Below are positions 18,038 through 26,732 of a stretch of 64,000 nt of DNA, one piece after another. The stretch is from Candidatus Dechloromonas phosphorivorans. Lineage in GTDB: Bacteria > Pseudomonadota > Gammaproteobacteria > Burkholderiales > Rhodocyclaceae. Under the pieces are notes generated by a model, which searched no databases, had not been told where the DNA came from, and saw only the letters and a list, made by a program, of their open reading frames with translations. A program made the position numbers and the translations under genes. Within the stretch, counting starts at the first letter, position 1. Each line of letters starts with the position of its first letter. The stretch covers positions 248,001 to 312,000 of the forward strand of contig JADKBR010000001.1 of the NCBI GenBank assembly GCA_016714975.1. The letters run 5' to 3'.

Positions 18038-18856
18038 ATGTCAGCTCAAAGCATCACCCGTCGCCTGACCCAAGCCGACCTCGCCAAGTGCTATCAAGCT
18101 GGTGAGAAAGTCGTCATGTTCACCTGCTACGACGCCAGCTTTGCCCGCCTGCTCGACGGCGCCGGCGTCGACGTGCTGCTGATCGGCGATTCGCTGGGCA
18201 ACGTCATCCAGGGCCACGACACGACGCTGCCGGTGACCGTCGCCGATATCGCCTACCACACGGCGGCGGTCAAGCGCGGCAGCGACCGTCCCTTCATCAT
18301 CGCCGACATGCCCTTCGGCAGCTACCAGGAAGCGCCGGAGCAGGCCTTCCGCAACGCCGTCACGCTGCTGGCGGCCGGGGCGCAGATGATCAAGCTCGAA
18401 GGCGGCCGCGAAATGGCCGGCACGGTAGCCTTTCTGGTCAGCCGCGGCATTCCGGTCTGCGGCCACGTCGGTCTGACCCCGCAGTCGGTGCATGCCCTCG
18501 GCGGCTACAAGGTGCAGGGCAAGGGCGAAGCCGCTGCGCAACGCGTCAAGGACGATGCCCAGGCGTTGCAGGACGCCGGTGCGACGATGATCGTCCTCGA
18601 AGCAATCCCGGCCGTGCTGGCCACCGAAGTCACTGCCCAGCTGAAGATCATCACCATCGGCATCGGCGCCGGCAAGGACTGCTCCGGGCAGGTGATGGTG
18701 CTGCACGACGCCTTCGACATTCCGCCGGGCAAGAAAGCCAGGTTCGTCCGCAACTTCATGGACGGTGCCAGCAGCATCGCCGATGCCGCCGCCCGCGCCG
18801 TCGCCGCCGTCAAGGACGGCAGCTATCCGGCGCCCGAGCACACCTACACCGGCTGA
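18038..18856 (+). CDS. panB: 3-methyl-2-oxobutanoate hydroxymethyltransferase
   Basis: PanB adds a hydroxymethyl group from methylene-THF to 2-ketoisovalerate, the first step to pantothenate. The 272-residue protein has MFTCYDASFARLLDGAGVD, LLIGDSLGNVIQGHDTTLPV, VKRGSDRPFIIADMPFGSY and the metal/substrate region GIPVCGHVGLTPQSVHALGG, all typical. It is followed after 21 nt by panC. Confidence 0.96.
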   Translation: MSAQSITRRLTQADLAKCYQAGEKVVMFTCYDASFARLLDGAGVDVLLIGDSLGNVIQGHDTTLPVTVADIAYHTAAVKRGSDRPFIIADMPFGSYQEAPEQAFRNAVTLLAAGAQMIKLEGGREMAGTVAFLVSRGIPVCGHVGLTPQSVHALGGYKVQGKGEAAAQRVKDDAQALQDAGATMIVLEAIPAVLATEVTAQLKIITIGIGAGKDCSGQVMVLHDAFDIPPGKKARFVRNFMDGASSIADAAARAVAAVKDGSYPAPEHTYTG

Positions 18857-18877
18857 CCACCGAGCGAGTCCCCGACA

Positions 18878-19702
18878 ATGCGAATCCATTCCAGCATCGC
18901 CGACCTGCGCGCGGCGCTCACGGGGCGCGGCCGGGTCACTTTCGTGCCGACCATGGGGAATCTCCACGCCGGCCACATCAGTCTGATGGAACAGGCACGC
19001 GCCCACGGCGACACGGTCGTCGCATCGATATTCGTCAATCGCCTGCAATTCGGGCCGAACGAGGATTTCGACAAGTACCCGCGCACTTTCCAGGCCGATT
19101 GCGACAAGTTGGCCGCCGCTGGCGTCGACGTCCTGTTCGCGCCGACCGAGACCGACCTCTATCCTGAACCCCAGGAGTATGTGGTCGAGCCACCGGCCAT
19201 CCAGCACCAGCTCGACGGCGAGTTTCGCCCGGGACATTTCCGCGGCGTCGCCACCGTCGTCCTCAAGCTGTTCAACTGCGTCCAGCCAGATGCGGCTGTG
19301 TTCGGCAAGAAGGATTACCAGCAATTGATGGTTATCCGCAACATGACCCGCCAGTTCGCCCTGCCGATCGCCATCATCGGCGGCGAAACCGTCCGTGCAG
19401 ACGACGGCCTGGCGCTGTCGTCACGCAACGGCTACCTTAGCGCCGCCGAACGTGTCGAGGCGCCGCGCCTGTTCCGGGAATTGAAACGAATCCGCGATGC
19501 TCTCAGGCAAGGTGAGCAAGACATGACCGAACTGGAAAACGCCGCAGTGGCCGCGTTGACCGCAGCCGGCTGGAAAACCGACTATGTTGCGGTGCGGCAA
19601 CAGGCCGACCTGTCGCCGCCGCAAGGCATCGGCGTTCCGCTCGTCGCGCTGGCCGCTTCCCGCCTCGGCAGCACCAGACTCATCGACAATATCGAGATTT
19701 GA
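18878..19702 (+). CDS. panC: Pantothenate synthetase
   Basis: PanC condenses pantoate and beta-alanine with ATP. The 274-residue protein contains VPTMGNLHAGHISLMEQA (HxGH nucleotide-binding motif), SIFVNRLQFGPNEDFDKYPR, FGKKDYQQLMVIRNM and ALSSRNGYLSAAER (KMSKS-like loop). Second gene of the panB-panC-panD cluster. Confidence 0.96.
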   Translation: MRIHSSIADLRAALTGRGRVTFVPTMGNLHAGHISLMEQARAHGDTVVASIFVNRLQFGPNEDFDKYPRTFQADCDKLAAAGVDVLFAPTETDLYPEPQEYVVEPPAIQHQLDGEFRPGHFRGVATVVLKLFNCVQPDAAVFGKKDYQQLMVIRNMTRQFALPIAIIGGETVRADDGLALSSRNGYLSAAERVEAPRLFRELKRIRDALRQGEQDMTELENAAVAALTAAGWKTDYVAVRQQADLSPPQGIGVPLVALAASRLGSTRLIDNIEI

Positions 19703-19790
19703 TGCACTTTTTCGGGGCGCAAAAAGCCGTTGACAGAGGGTTCAGTGCCGCTACAATGCGCTTCCCCAAACCATCTGGATGAGTGAAACC

Positions 19791-20174
19791 ATGCAGAGAA
19801 CGATGTTGAAATCCAAGTTGCACCGGGTGACGGCAACCCATGCCGACCTGCACTACGAGGGTTCTTGCGCCATCGACGAAGATTTGCTGGATGCCGCCAA
19901 GATCAGGGAGTACGAACAGATCGACATCTGGAACGTCAACAACGGCGAGCGTTTCACCACCTATGCGATCCGCGCCGAACGCAGTTCCGGCGTCATATCG
20001 GTGAATGGTTCGGCCGCCCGTCGCGCCGCGCCGGGTGACATCCTGATCATCGCCACGTTTGCCGCCTACAACGAGGTCGAGCTGGCCAAGTACGCGCCGG
20101 AACTGATCTATGTCGATTCGCAGAACCGCATCACCCGTCGCGGACACCATATTCCGATGCAGGCCGCCGCCTGA
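19791..20174 (+). CDS. panD: Aspartate 1-decarboxylase proenzyme
   Basis: PanD makes beta-alanine from aspartate using a pyruvoyl group formed by self-cleavage. Starting at 19791 (MQRTMLKSKLHRVTATHADL), the cleavage pair falls at Gly24-Ser25 (YEGSC), exactly the family position. That supports this start over the ATG at 19779. The protein is 127 residues. A gap of 88 nt and a separate promoter-like region separate it from panC. Confidence 0.95.
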   Translation: MQRTMLKSKLHRVTATHADLHYEGSCAIDEDLLDAAKIREYEQIDIWNVNNGERFTTYAIRAERSSGVISVNGSAARRAAPGDILIIATFAAYNEVELAKYAPELIYVDSQNRITRRGHHIPMQAAA

Positions 20175-20197
20175 GCGGCCACTTGTAATCTGTATCA

Positions 20198-20223
20198 CGA
20201 AAGCCCACTGTGGCGGGTTTTCG
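20198..20223 (+). terminator. Weak hairpin terminator after panD
   Basis: CGAAAGCCC (20198-20206) pairs with GGGTTTTCG (20215-20223), one G-U pair included, leaving an 8-nt loop. The following sequence is only moderately T-rich (GTCTTTGTG). It sits 24 nt after the panD stop and before a TACAAT box (20233-20238) that could start the next gene. Confidence 0.4.
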
Positions 20224-20271
20224 GTCTTTGTGTACAATGGCTCGTGATCGTCCGATAGCGGAGAGATGACG

Positions 20272-20781
20272 ATGGCCGTTGTATTTGCCAAGACCCCAAA
20301 GGGATATGAGGAGGTCGCCTCCAGGTCCGGCGGGCTGACACCCCGAGTGCGGCGGCTGCTGATTTTCGTGGATGGCAAGCGCAGCGTCGATGAATTGCGC
20401 GGCATGCTGCAAAGCGATGACTTCCAGCACACGCTCGGCGGGCTGGAGGAAGAAGGCTACATCGCAGTCAGTTCGGCGATCGGCCCCCACGTCACCACCA
20501 GCATGCCACCTGCGGTATTGCCATCGATCGCCACCTTCGGCGAACTGCCCGCGACACCGGATCCACTCCGCCTGCAGCAGGCCCGCAACTTCATGAGCAA
20601 TACGGTGAAATCGTTCGTTGGCACGCTCGGAACCAGTTCGCTGCTCGAACGCATCGAGCGGGCCGATGGCCACGAAATCCTGCGCAGCCTCTACGACGAG
20701 TGGTACCAATCAATCTTGACGTCGCGCGATGGCAAGCGCGAGGCTGAGAACCTGCGCACCAAACTGCTGGCCGTCATCTGA
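20272..20781 (+). CDS. Conserved hypothetical protein, possible winged-helix N-terminus
   Basis: This is a 169-residue soluble protein I do not recognise by name. The N-terminal half (FAKTPKGYEEVASRSGGLTP, RRLLIFVDGKRSVDELRGML, HTLGGLEEEGYIAV) resembles small winged-helix modules that follow 'GKRSVDEL' in regulatory proteins. A Pro-rich linker precedes a helical C-terminal half (RLQQARNFMSNTVKSFVG). The start at 20272 is preferred because GGAGAG lies 6 nt upstream, whereas it abuts the alternative ATG at 20266. It converges with the NYN gene 12 nt away. Confidence 0.6.
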   Translation: MAVVFAKTPKGYEEVASRSGGLTPRVRRLLIFVDGKRSVDELRGMLQSDDFQHTLGGLEEEGYIAVSSAIGPHVTTSMPPAVLPSIATFGELPATPDPLRLQQARNFMSNTVKSFVGTLGTSSLLERIERADGHEILRSLYDEWYQSILTSRDGKREAENLRTKLLAVI

Positions 20782-20793
20782 GCCGCGCTCCGA

Positions 20794-22059
20794 TCACTCG
20801 GCCTCGCCGACAAGCTTCGGCTTGCGGCTGCGGGGCGCACGGGCAACCCGTTTCGCCGCTGGCTCTGGCGCCCCAGCCGCTGCATCACGCTCAGCCACAA
20901 TAGGCACCGAAGCCCCGGGAGCGGCCGCCGCATGGCGAGGACCACCGCCACCCCGGCGCGACTTGGCGGGCTGATTTTCCTCAGCTACTGGAGGTGCGGG
21001 GTCACCGGCCGTTGCCGGCGGCAGCGCCATGGGTGCTGGCTCGGACGCGGAACCCGACCCCGCGCGCGACGGCTCCCTGCCTTCCTTGAGCGCGCGACGA
21101 CCGCCGCCACGGCGACGACCAGGGCTTTTCGCCTCGCCTTCAGCCGCCAACTCGAGTTTGGGCCCCTCAGAAACGTCGACCGCAGCACTCGACAGCGCAA
21201 CCGGCGGGGTCACCACGTCGCTCACGGTCTCGTCGCTCGAAGTCGGATGTGTTGCGACCCGGGTCACATAGGCTCCCGACTTGTCGTCCCGCCCGAATCC
21301 AAGCAAGCCGCGATTCGCCGCTTCTTCAAGGAGGTTGCCGAAACTTCGGAAGCCGAAGTAGGTCTCGTTGAAACCCGGGTTGCGCCGCTTGATGACTTCC
21401 TTGAGCACCGAGGCCCAGATCCGCTCGCTTTCGCCACGGTCAGCAATCATGTCGGCGAAAGTCTCGGCCGCCAGCTCGACCGCCTTGGTCTTGCGCGCTT
21501 CCAGCTTCTCGCCGCGGCTTCCGTCCTCTTCCGTCGCGCGCCGCTGGGCTGCATCGCGGCTGCCGCGGCGGCCGCCGTTGCGCTCGCGCACCAGATCGTC
21601 GTAATAAATGAATTCGTCGCAGTTGGCGATCAGCAGGTCGGAACACGACTGCTTGACGCCGACGCCGATCACCCGCTTGGCGTTCTCGCGCAGCTTGGAA
21701 ACCAGCGGCGAGAAATCCGAGTCGCCGCTGATGATGACGAAGGTATCGACGTGCAGCTTCGTATAGCAGAGATCGAGTGCGTCGACGACAAGGCGGATGT
21801 CCGCCGAATTCTTGCCCGACTGGCGGACATGCGGGATCTCGATCAGTTCGAAATTGGCCTCGTGCATCTGTGCCTTGAAGGCCTTGTAGCGCTCCCAGTC
21901 GCAATAAGCCTTCTTGACCACGATGCTGCCCTTGGCGAGCAGGCGCTCGAGCACCGGCCGGATGTCGAACTTCTCGTACTGGGCGTCGCGCACACCGAGG
22001 GCGATGTTCTCGAAATCACAAAAGAGCGCCATGCTCGCGGTATCGTCCGATACGGCCAT
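20794..22059 (-). CDS. NYN-domain nuclease-like protein with OST-HTH/LOTUS domain
   Basis: This 421-residue protein has an N-terminal NYN (LabA/DUF88, PIN-like) domain. Its acidic residues are in FCDFENIALG, SGKNSADIRLVVDALDL and FVIISGDSDFSPLVSKLREN. An OST-HTH/LOTUS-like domain follows (about residues 185-270, FADMIADRGESERIWASVLKEVI...YFGFRSFGNLLEEAANRGLL). The tail is long, Pro/Ala/Arg-rich and disordered. NYN-LOTUS proteins are thought to cut or bind RNA; the basic tail fits RNA binding. The target is unknown. Confidence 0.85.
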   Translation of the reverse strand: MAVSDDTASMALFCDFENIALGVRDAQYEKFDIRPVLERLLAKGSIVVKKAYCDWERYKAFKAQMHEANFELIEIPHVRQSGKNSADIRLVVDALDLCYTKLHVDTFVIISGDSDFSPLVSKLRENAKRVIGVGVKQSCSDLLIANCDEFIYYDDLVRERNGGRRGSRDAAQRRATEEDGSRGEKLEARKTKAVELAAETFADMIADRGESERIWASVLKEVIKRRNPGFNETYFGFRSFGNLLEEAANRGLLGFGRDDKSGAYVTRVATHPTSSDETVSDVVTPPVALSSAAVDVSEGPKLELAAEGEAKSPGRRRGGGRRALKEGREPSRAGSGSASEPAPMALPPATAGDPAPPVAEENQPAKSRRGGGGPRHAAAAPGASVPIVAERDAAAGAPEPAAKRVARAPRSRKPKLVGEAE

Positions 22060-22391
22060 GAAATGCTTTCAACCTGATAATAATTTGACAGTATACCGCC
22101 GCCACAGCTCAACCGTATCGTCGTTTCCTGGCGAACAGCAAAGCTCCGCGCCTGCCGACCATTGACCGCGCCGCCGGGTACCTTCGGCAAGGGAAGGCAG
22201 CATCGCGCGCGCCACCCGGTCGATGGTCCCGCGCAAGTTCTGACGGGAAGCTTTTCTTCTCCCAGAGTCTATCCCGGCCCCTGTTAGCGTTTACAATAAA
22301 GTCCCTCCCTGCCGCTGGCATCCTTCCATATCGCAGGCATTGCCCGCTGGCGTCGCTTCCTGAAATCAACCATCTCGAGCCGCAGTTTCCC
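22060..22391. other. Intergenic region between NYN gene and SCO gene
   Basis: This is a 332-nt gap between divergent genes. I see no convincing protein or RNA gene. A TACAAT box (22292-22297) in GTTTACAATAAAG is a plausible -10 for the SCO gene 90 nt downstream, without a good -35. Confidence 0.4.
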
Positions 22392-22973
22392 ATGGAAAAA
22401 CTTTCCGCCATCGTCCTGTGCCTGGCTCTGCTTTTGGGTGGGTGCTCCGAGCCGCCCACCTTCCATGCGACCAACCTTTCCGGTGCCGACTGGGGCAAGG
22501 ACTTCAGCCTCACCGACCCGAGCGGGCAACCGCGGCGTCTGGCCGACTTCAGGGGCAAGGTCATTGTTCTCTTCTTCGGCTATACCCAATGCCCCGACGT
22601 CTGCCCGACGACGCTGGCCTCGATGCGTGACGCCATAAAGCTTCTTGGCGACGATGCGGCGCGGGTGCAAGTGCTCTTTGTCACACTTGATCCGGCGCGC
22701 GACACACCTGAGTTGCTGGCCGCTTATGTTCCCTTGTTTGACCCAGGTTTCATTGGCCTCCGGGGTGACGATGCAACCATCGCCGCGTTGGCCAAGGAAT
22801 TCAAGGTCTTCTACACCAAACAGCCGGGGCCGACGCCTGACACCTACAGTATTGATCACTCGACTGGAAGTTACGCCTTCGATCCGCAAGGACGTCTGAG
22901 GCTGCTGCTGCGCCACGGCGAGACACCCGCCAATGTCGCCGCCGACCTGAAACTGCTGCTGGCCGGCAAGTAA
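22392..22973 (+). CDS. SCO family protein (SCO1/SenC copper/thiol chaperone)
   Basis: This is a 193-residue lipoprotein-type SCO (lipobox LLLGGC near residue 18) with a thioredoxin fold. The copper-binding CxxxC is in GYTQCPDVCPTT and the distal His is in SIDHSTG. SCO proteins insert copper into, or reduce, the CuA site of cytochrome oxidase. It is followed by a DUF1318 gene and a PCuAC chaperone gene, forming a copper/oxidase maturation cluster. Confidence 0.93.
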   Translation: MEKLSAIVLCLALLLGGCSEPPTFHATNLSGADWGKDFSLTDPSGQPRRLADFRGKVIVLFFGYTQCPDVCPTTLASMRDAIKLLGDDAARVQVLFVTLDPARDTPELLAAYVPLFDPGFIGLRGDDATIAALAKEFKVFYTKQPGPTPDTYSIDHSTGSYAFDPQGRLRLLLRHGETPANVAADLKLLLAGK

Positions 22974-22988
22974 CCTTCTGGAAACCAC

Positions 22989-23411
22989 ATGAAATTCATT
23001 CTCATCCTGCTCGCCGCCCTTTCGATCCCGGTGGCTGCCGCGCCAGGCAGCAGCGAAATCAACCTGGATATCGGCACGCCACCGGTCATGGTCGCCAAAC
23101 ATACGCTGGCTCAGCGCTCTTCACGGCTGATTCGCTTTTATGAAGCCGGCGTCATCGGTCTCGGCGACGACGGGATGGTCAAGATACACGATGGCAGCCG
23201 ACTTACCCTGACGCAGAGACAGATCGCCGAAAAGCTCATCGACCAGGAAAATCCGGAGCGCAACTCCCTGATCTATGCCATTGCCGAAGCGCATGGCGGC
23301 AAGGAAGCCCAGCCGGCAGTGCGCGCGGCACAAGTAAAACGCTGGAAGGATCAATTCCACTCGGGCTGGTGGATAGAGGACGCGCAAGGCAACTGGTACA
23401 AGAAGCCGTAG
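22989..23411 (+). CDS. DUF1318/YdbL-like exported protein
   Basis: This 140-residue protein has a clear signal peptide (MKFILILLAALSIPVAAAPG). The DUF1318-like core reads RLIRFYEAGVIGLGDDGMVKI, LIDQENPERNSLIYAIAEAHG and a C-terminal GWWIEDAQGNWYKKP. YdbL-like proteins usually end 'GxWV/YKK' in this way. Function is unknown. The 15-nt spacing after the SCO gene implies co-transcription. Confidence 0.65.
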   Translation: MKFILILLAALSIPVAAAPGSSEINLDIGTPPVMVAKHTLAQRSSRLIRFYEAGVIGLGDDGMVKIHDGSRLTLTQRQIAEKLIDQENPERNSLIYAIAEAHGGKEAQPAVRAAQVKRWKDQFHSGWWIEDAQGNWYKKP

Positions 23412-23428
23412 CGTAGTGCTGGCGAGCC

Positions 23429-23475
23429 CCTGCGACAACTTGTCGCAGGTAGCCCCGCAGGTCACTGTCTATAAT
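23429..23475 (+). promoter_or_regulatory. 21-bp perfect palindrome and -10 box upstream of the PCuAC gene
   Basis: CCTGCGACAA-C-TTGTCGCAGG (23429-23449) is a perfect palindrome. A TATAAT box follows at 23470-23475, and a start codon with AAGGAG lies 32 nt further. The palindrome has no T-run, so it fits an operator near the -35 region better than a terminator. The regulator is unknown; the copper context makes a metal-responsive one plausible. Confidence 0.5.
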
Positions 23476-23506
23476 TCGCCCCAATCACATCATCAAGGAG
23501 ATTCGC

Positions 23507-23977
23507 TTGAAAGCTCGACGCTTGATTCTGGCATCCGCCCTGCTTGCCCTCTCTGCAACGACCGCTTTCGCCGGCGACATTGAAGTCAAGGCGCCCTGGG
23601 TACGCGGCACCGTCGCCGGGCAAACGGCGACTGGCGCGTTCCTGGAAGTGACCAGCAAGTCGGGAGCTGCGCTCGTCGGCGCGGCCAGTCCGGTCGCCGG
23701 CGTGACCGAGATCCACGAAATGAAGATGGATGGCGGCGTCATGAAGATGCGCGCCATCAGCCGCCTTGACTTGCCCGCAGGCAAGCCGGTGCTGCTTGGG
23801 CCGGGTGGCTATCACGTCATGCTGATGGATCTCAAGCAGACGATCAAGCCCGGCGACACGGTCCCGCTGACGCTGCAATTCGAAGGCAAGGACAAGAAGC
23901 CGGAGATGATCGAAGTCGTCGCCGAGGTGCGTGACCTGACAAGCAAGTCACCCGCGCCGAATGCGCACCAGCACTGA
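23507..23977 (+). CDS. Periplasmic copper chaperone PCu(A)C
   Basis: This 156-residue exported protein (start TTG 23507, signal LILASALLALSATTAFA) has the PCuAC copper site: EIHEMKMDGGVMKMR followed by GGYHVMLMDLK (His/Met ligands H-x(n)-M...H-x-M). It delivers Cu(I) to cytochrome oxidase, often together with SCO. The C-terminus APNAHQH adds a short His/Met-type tail. AAGGAG precedes the start. Confidence 0.92.
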   Translation: MKARRLILASALLALSATTAFAGDIEVKAPWVRGTVAGQTATGAFLEVTSKSGAALVGAASPVAGVTEIHEMKMDGGVMKMRAISRLDLPAGKPVLLGPGGYHVMLMDLKQTIKPGDTVPLTLQFEGKDKKPEMIEVVAEVRDLTSKSPAPNAHQH

Positions 23978-24097
23978 AGCCCAAGCTTGTCGCCCGCCCC
24001 TCGCATGGTTCTCGACGGCGCATGGCACCCAAGGGAAGCGCTTGCCGCCTGAACCAGGTGCCAGTTCAGCTTGGGGGTCCAATGGATCCGCCCAACA

Positions 24098-24123
24098 AAA
24101 AAGGCGCCTGCAGGCGCCTTTTT
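24098..24123. terminator. Bidirectional intrinsic terminator (PCuAC gene / rpsT)
   Basis: AAAAAGGCGCCTG (24098-24110) and CAGGCGCCTTTTT (24111-24123) form an almost loopless long stem with A-run on one side and T-run on the other. It lies between the convergent PCuAC gene and rpsT and can end transcription in both directions. Confidence 0.85.
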
Positions 24124-24142
24124 GCTTCGTCCCCGGCAAAGA

Positions 24143-24412
24143 TCAGGCCGCAGCCAGCGCCTTGATCTGGGCCGACAGGCGGCTCTTGGTGCGCGACGCC
24201 TTGTTTTTGTGGACGATCTTCTTGTCGGCGATGCGGTCGAGAACGGCAACCGACTGCTGAAAGACGCCCTGAGCGGCGGCTTTGTCGCCCGCTTCGATCG
24301 CCTGGCGCACGCGCTTGATCGCGGTACGCAGGGTCGAACGCAGGCTGGCGTTGTGGGAGCGCTGCCCGTCAGCTTGACGGGCGCGCTTGCGGGCTTGTGC
24401 GCTATTGGCCAT
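24143..24412 (-). CDS. rpsT: 30S ribosomal protein S20
   Basis: This 89-residue basic protein starts MANSAQARKRARQADGQRSH and continues RSTLRTAIKRVRQAIEAGD and KKIVHKNKASRTKSRLSAQI, the classic S20 sequence. The start at 24412 is set by homology; an in-frame ATG further upstream would add a hydrophobic stretch not found in S20. It binds 16S rRNA in the small-subunit body. Confidence 0.97.
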   Translation of the reverse strand: MANSAQARKRARQADGQRSHNASLRSTLRTAIKRVRQAIEAGDKAAAQGVFQQSVAVLDRIADKKIVHKNKASRTKSRLSAQIKALAAA

Positions 24413-24628
24413 TGGAAATATCCGGTAGAAGAAAAGTAAAGCCGGACATGATACCGATAAAAAGCCCATTCGTCACCAAGAATCCGTGACACAAGAATTC
24501 GTGTCAATAATCAGCATGTAAGGTAATGCAACTTGCGCCAGCCAGCGCAACAAATCAACCGCTCGTCGCCCGGCAAGACCATTGACCGCGGCACGGAATA
24601 CTATGCAGGCATGAAAAAAGGGCAGGCA

Positions 24629-25159
24629 ATGAAACAGGCACGCGCTTTCACGCTGATCGAATTGATGGTGACGCTCGCAATCGCCGCAATCCTGATGGCT
24701 CTTGCGGCACCGAGTTTTGTCAGCTTCATCAAGAATAATCGCCTGACCACAACCACCAACGATTTGATCGGAGACTTGGGTCTGGCAAGAAGCGAGGCCG
24801 CGAAGCGTGGGCAGCGGGTCACTCTGTGCATCAGCACAAGCGGCAACTCCTGTACCGGCGGGACCGACTGGCTGGCTGGCCGGCTGGTTTTTGCCGATCC
24901 CGCGGGAACCGGGGTGGTGCCGAATGCTGCTTCCATCATCCGGGTGACCGACGCCAGGAGCGATGGGAGTGTACTGTCGGCTTCCGGGTTCGCCAATGGC
25001 TCATTCATAACCTATACAACAACGGGCACAGTCAGCACCGGAAACACCAATGTTGGCACTTTCAAGATCTGTGACAACCGGGTTGGCCCCTTTGGGAAGC
25101 TGGTCACCATTACCAACACCGGACGCCCGAACCTTCAGACCGCCCAGAGTTGTCCCTGA
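24629..25159 (+). CDS. GspH/FimT-type minor pilin
   Basis: This is a 176-residue pseudopilin with a short leader and prepilin motif ARA|FTLIELMVTLAIAAILMAL (Glu at +5, but Ala rather than Gly before the cleavage site). The following body (NNRLTTTTNDLIGDLGLARSEAAKRG) is the GspH/FimT pattern. The start at 24629 is preferred to 24611 because an AGG-rich site precedes it. First gene of the minor-pilin operon. PilD should cleave the leader. Confidence 0.88.
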   Translation: MKQARAFTLIELMVTLAIAAILMALAAPSFVSFIKNNRLTTTTNDLIGDLGLARSEAAKRGQRVTLCISTSGNSCTGGTDWLAGRLVFADPAGTGVVPNAASIIRVTDARSDGSVLSASGFANGSFITYTTTGTVSTGNTNVGTFKICDNRVGPFGKLVTITNTGRPNLQTAQSCP

Positions 25160-25172
25160 CAAAGGCCAGACC

Positions 25173-25688
25173 ATGACCAGAGAACTCCGGATCCCTCACC
25201 CCACGCGCGCAGGCGGTTTTTCGATGATCGAGGTGCTGATCACCATTGTCATCCTTTCCTTCGGACTGCTGGGCATTGCCAGCATGTTGCTCAACGGAAT
25301 GAGGATGAACAATGCGTCCTACCTGCGCTCGGTCGCGACCCAGCAGGCCTATGACATGGGCGACCGGATCCGGGCCAACAGCGCGGGAATCACAGCGGGC
25401 AACTACAACGCGATAACCTACCCGCCCGCGACGACTTGCACCAATTGCACCAGCGCAAGCTGTTCGGCGGCAAATCTCGCCGCCTGGGATGGTTGCAACT
25501 GGAACAAGGAAAATGCCGCCCTGTTGCCGATGGGGCAGGGTGCGGTTACCCGCGATGGCACCGACTTCATCGTTACGGTCTCGTGGGATAACAACAAGGA
25601 TGGCGTTGTCGACGCCAACGATTACTTTGTCGATAGCGATGGCAATGGTTCCAAGGATGCCAGCTATTCGGTGCGGGTGCAGCCATGA
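25173..25688 (+). CDS. pilV: Type IV pilus modification protein PilV
   Basis: This 171-residue minor pilin has a prepilin site AGG|FSMIEVLITIVILSFGLLG and PilV-like SMLLNGMRMNNASYLRSVATQQAYDMGDRIRAN. It has several Cys (CTNCTSASC) and an acidic Asp/Asn-rich C-terminal part (NNKDGVVDANDYFVDSDGNG) that looks able to bind calcium. It overlaps pilW by 4 nt. Minor pilins prime pilus assembly with PilY1. Confidence 0.92.
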   Translation: MTRELRIPHPTRAGGFSMIEVLITIVILSFGLLGIASMLLNGMRMNNASYLRSVATQQAYDMGDRIRANSAGITAGNYNAITYPPATTCTNCTSASCSAANLAAWDGCNWNKENAALLPMGQGAVTRDGTDFIVTVSWDNNKDGVVDANDYFVDSDGNGSKDASYSVRVQP

Positions 25689-26731
25689 AAGACAATTCCT
25701 TGCGGCGCGCCAATACGGGCTTCACCTTGGTTGAACTGCTGGTGTCGGTTGCCATCGGCCTTTTTCTGGTTGCCGTCGTCGGCGGGGTCTACCTGAGTTC
25801 GAAGGACAGTTTCAACTATCAGGATGCCATGTCGCGACTTCAGGAGAATTCCCGTTTTGCCATGGAGCGCATGGCTCGGGATATCCGCATGGCTGGCTAC
25901 AACGGTTGCGGCAACCTCTCCAAGGTGGCGAATACCGTCAATGGTGGCTCGACGAACTGGTGGCTCAACTTCCTGGCGCCGGTGGTCGGCTACGACAACC
26001 TGTCGGCGTCCCAGACGCAATTTCCTGGCGCAGTAGCTGGAACTGACGCAATCGTCCTGATTGGCGTTGATGCGGACGAACTGACGGTTATTTCCCACAA
26101 CGCACCCGCTGCAGTGATTCAGACGACGCAGCACGCGATCAAACCCGGTGCGATCCTGGTCATCACCGACTGTTCGCAGACCTCGGTCTTCCAGATGTCG
26201 GGGCCGACGAACAACAACGCGAACGCGACAAGTGTGGTCCACAACACCGGCACTGGTTCACCCGGAAACTGCAACAAACAACTTGGCGCAAGCTGCCCCA
26301 CTCAGAAGGCCTATACCTACCGTCCGGGTTCATCCTTGCTGCAAATGTATGCCAATGGCTACTACATCGCACCCTCGGCGGCCGCAAACAATGGCAATGC
26401 GCTCTGGGTTTGCTCCATCACCGGCCAGACCGGTGGCACGGCACCCTGCACCGAGCTGATCAGCGGTGTCGAGAACATGCAGATCACCTACGGCGTCGAT
26501 ACCGATGGCGACCAGTCTGCGGATCGCTACGTGGACGCAAGCGCCGTCGCCAGCTGGGGGCAGGTCGTGAGCGTTCGTGTCAGCCTGCTGATGGCGACGC
26601 CGCCCAGCGCCGGGCGGCTTTCGGCAAACCCCCAGACCTATACCTACAACGGCACCACCACCACGGCAACCGACCGCCGGGTCAGGCACGTCTATAGCAG
26701 CACGGTGAATGTGCGCAACCGGACCAAGTGA
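25685..26731 (+). CDS. pilW: Type IV pilus assembly protein PilW
   Basis: This 348-residue protein has a prepilin-like N-terminus (NTG|FTLVELLVSVAIGLFLVAV). The PilW region SKDSFNYQDAMSRLQENSRFAMERMARDIRMAGYNGCG is typical, and the C-terminus has VVSVRVSLLMATP. It starts in the pilV stop and ends one base before the pilX ATG. Confidence 0.93.
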   Translation: MKDNSLRRANTGFTLVELLVSVAIGLFLVAVVGGVYLSSKDSFNYQDAMSRLQENSRFAMERMARDIRMAGYNGCGNLSKVANTVNGGSTNWWLNFLAPVVGYDNLSASQTQFPGAVAGTDAIVLIGVDADELTVISHNAPAAVIQTTQHAIKPGAILVITDCSQTSVFQMSGPTNNNANATSVVHNTGTGSPGNCNKQLGASCPTQKAYTYRPGSSLLQMYANGYYIAPSAAANNGNALWVCSITGQTGGTAPCTELISGVENMQITYGVDTDGDQSADRYVDASAVASWGQVVSVRVSLLMATPPSAGRLSANPQTYTYNGTTTTATDRRVRHVYSSTVNVRNRTK

Positions 26732-26732
26732 G

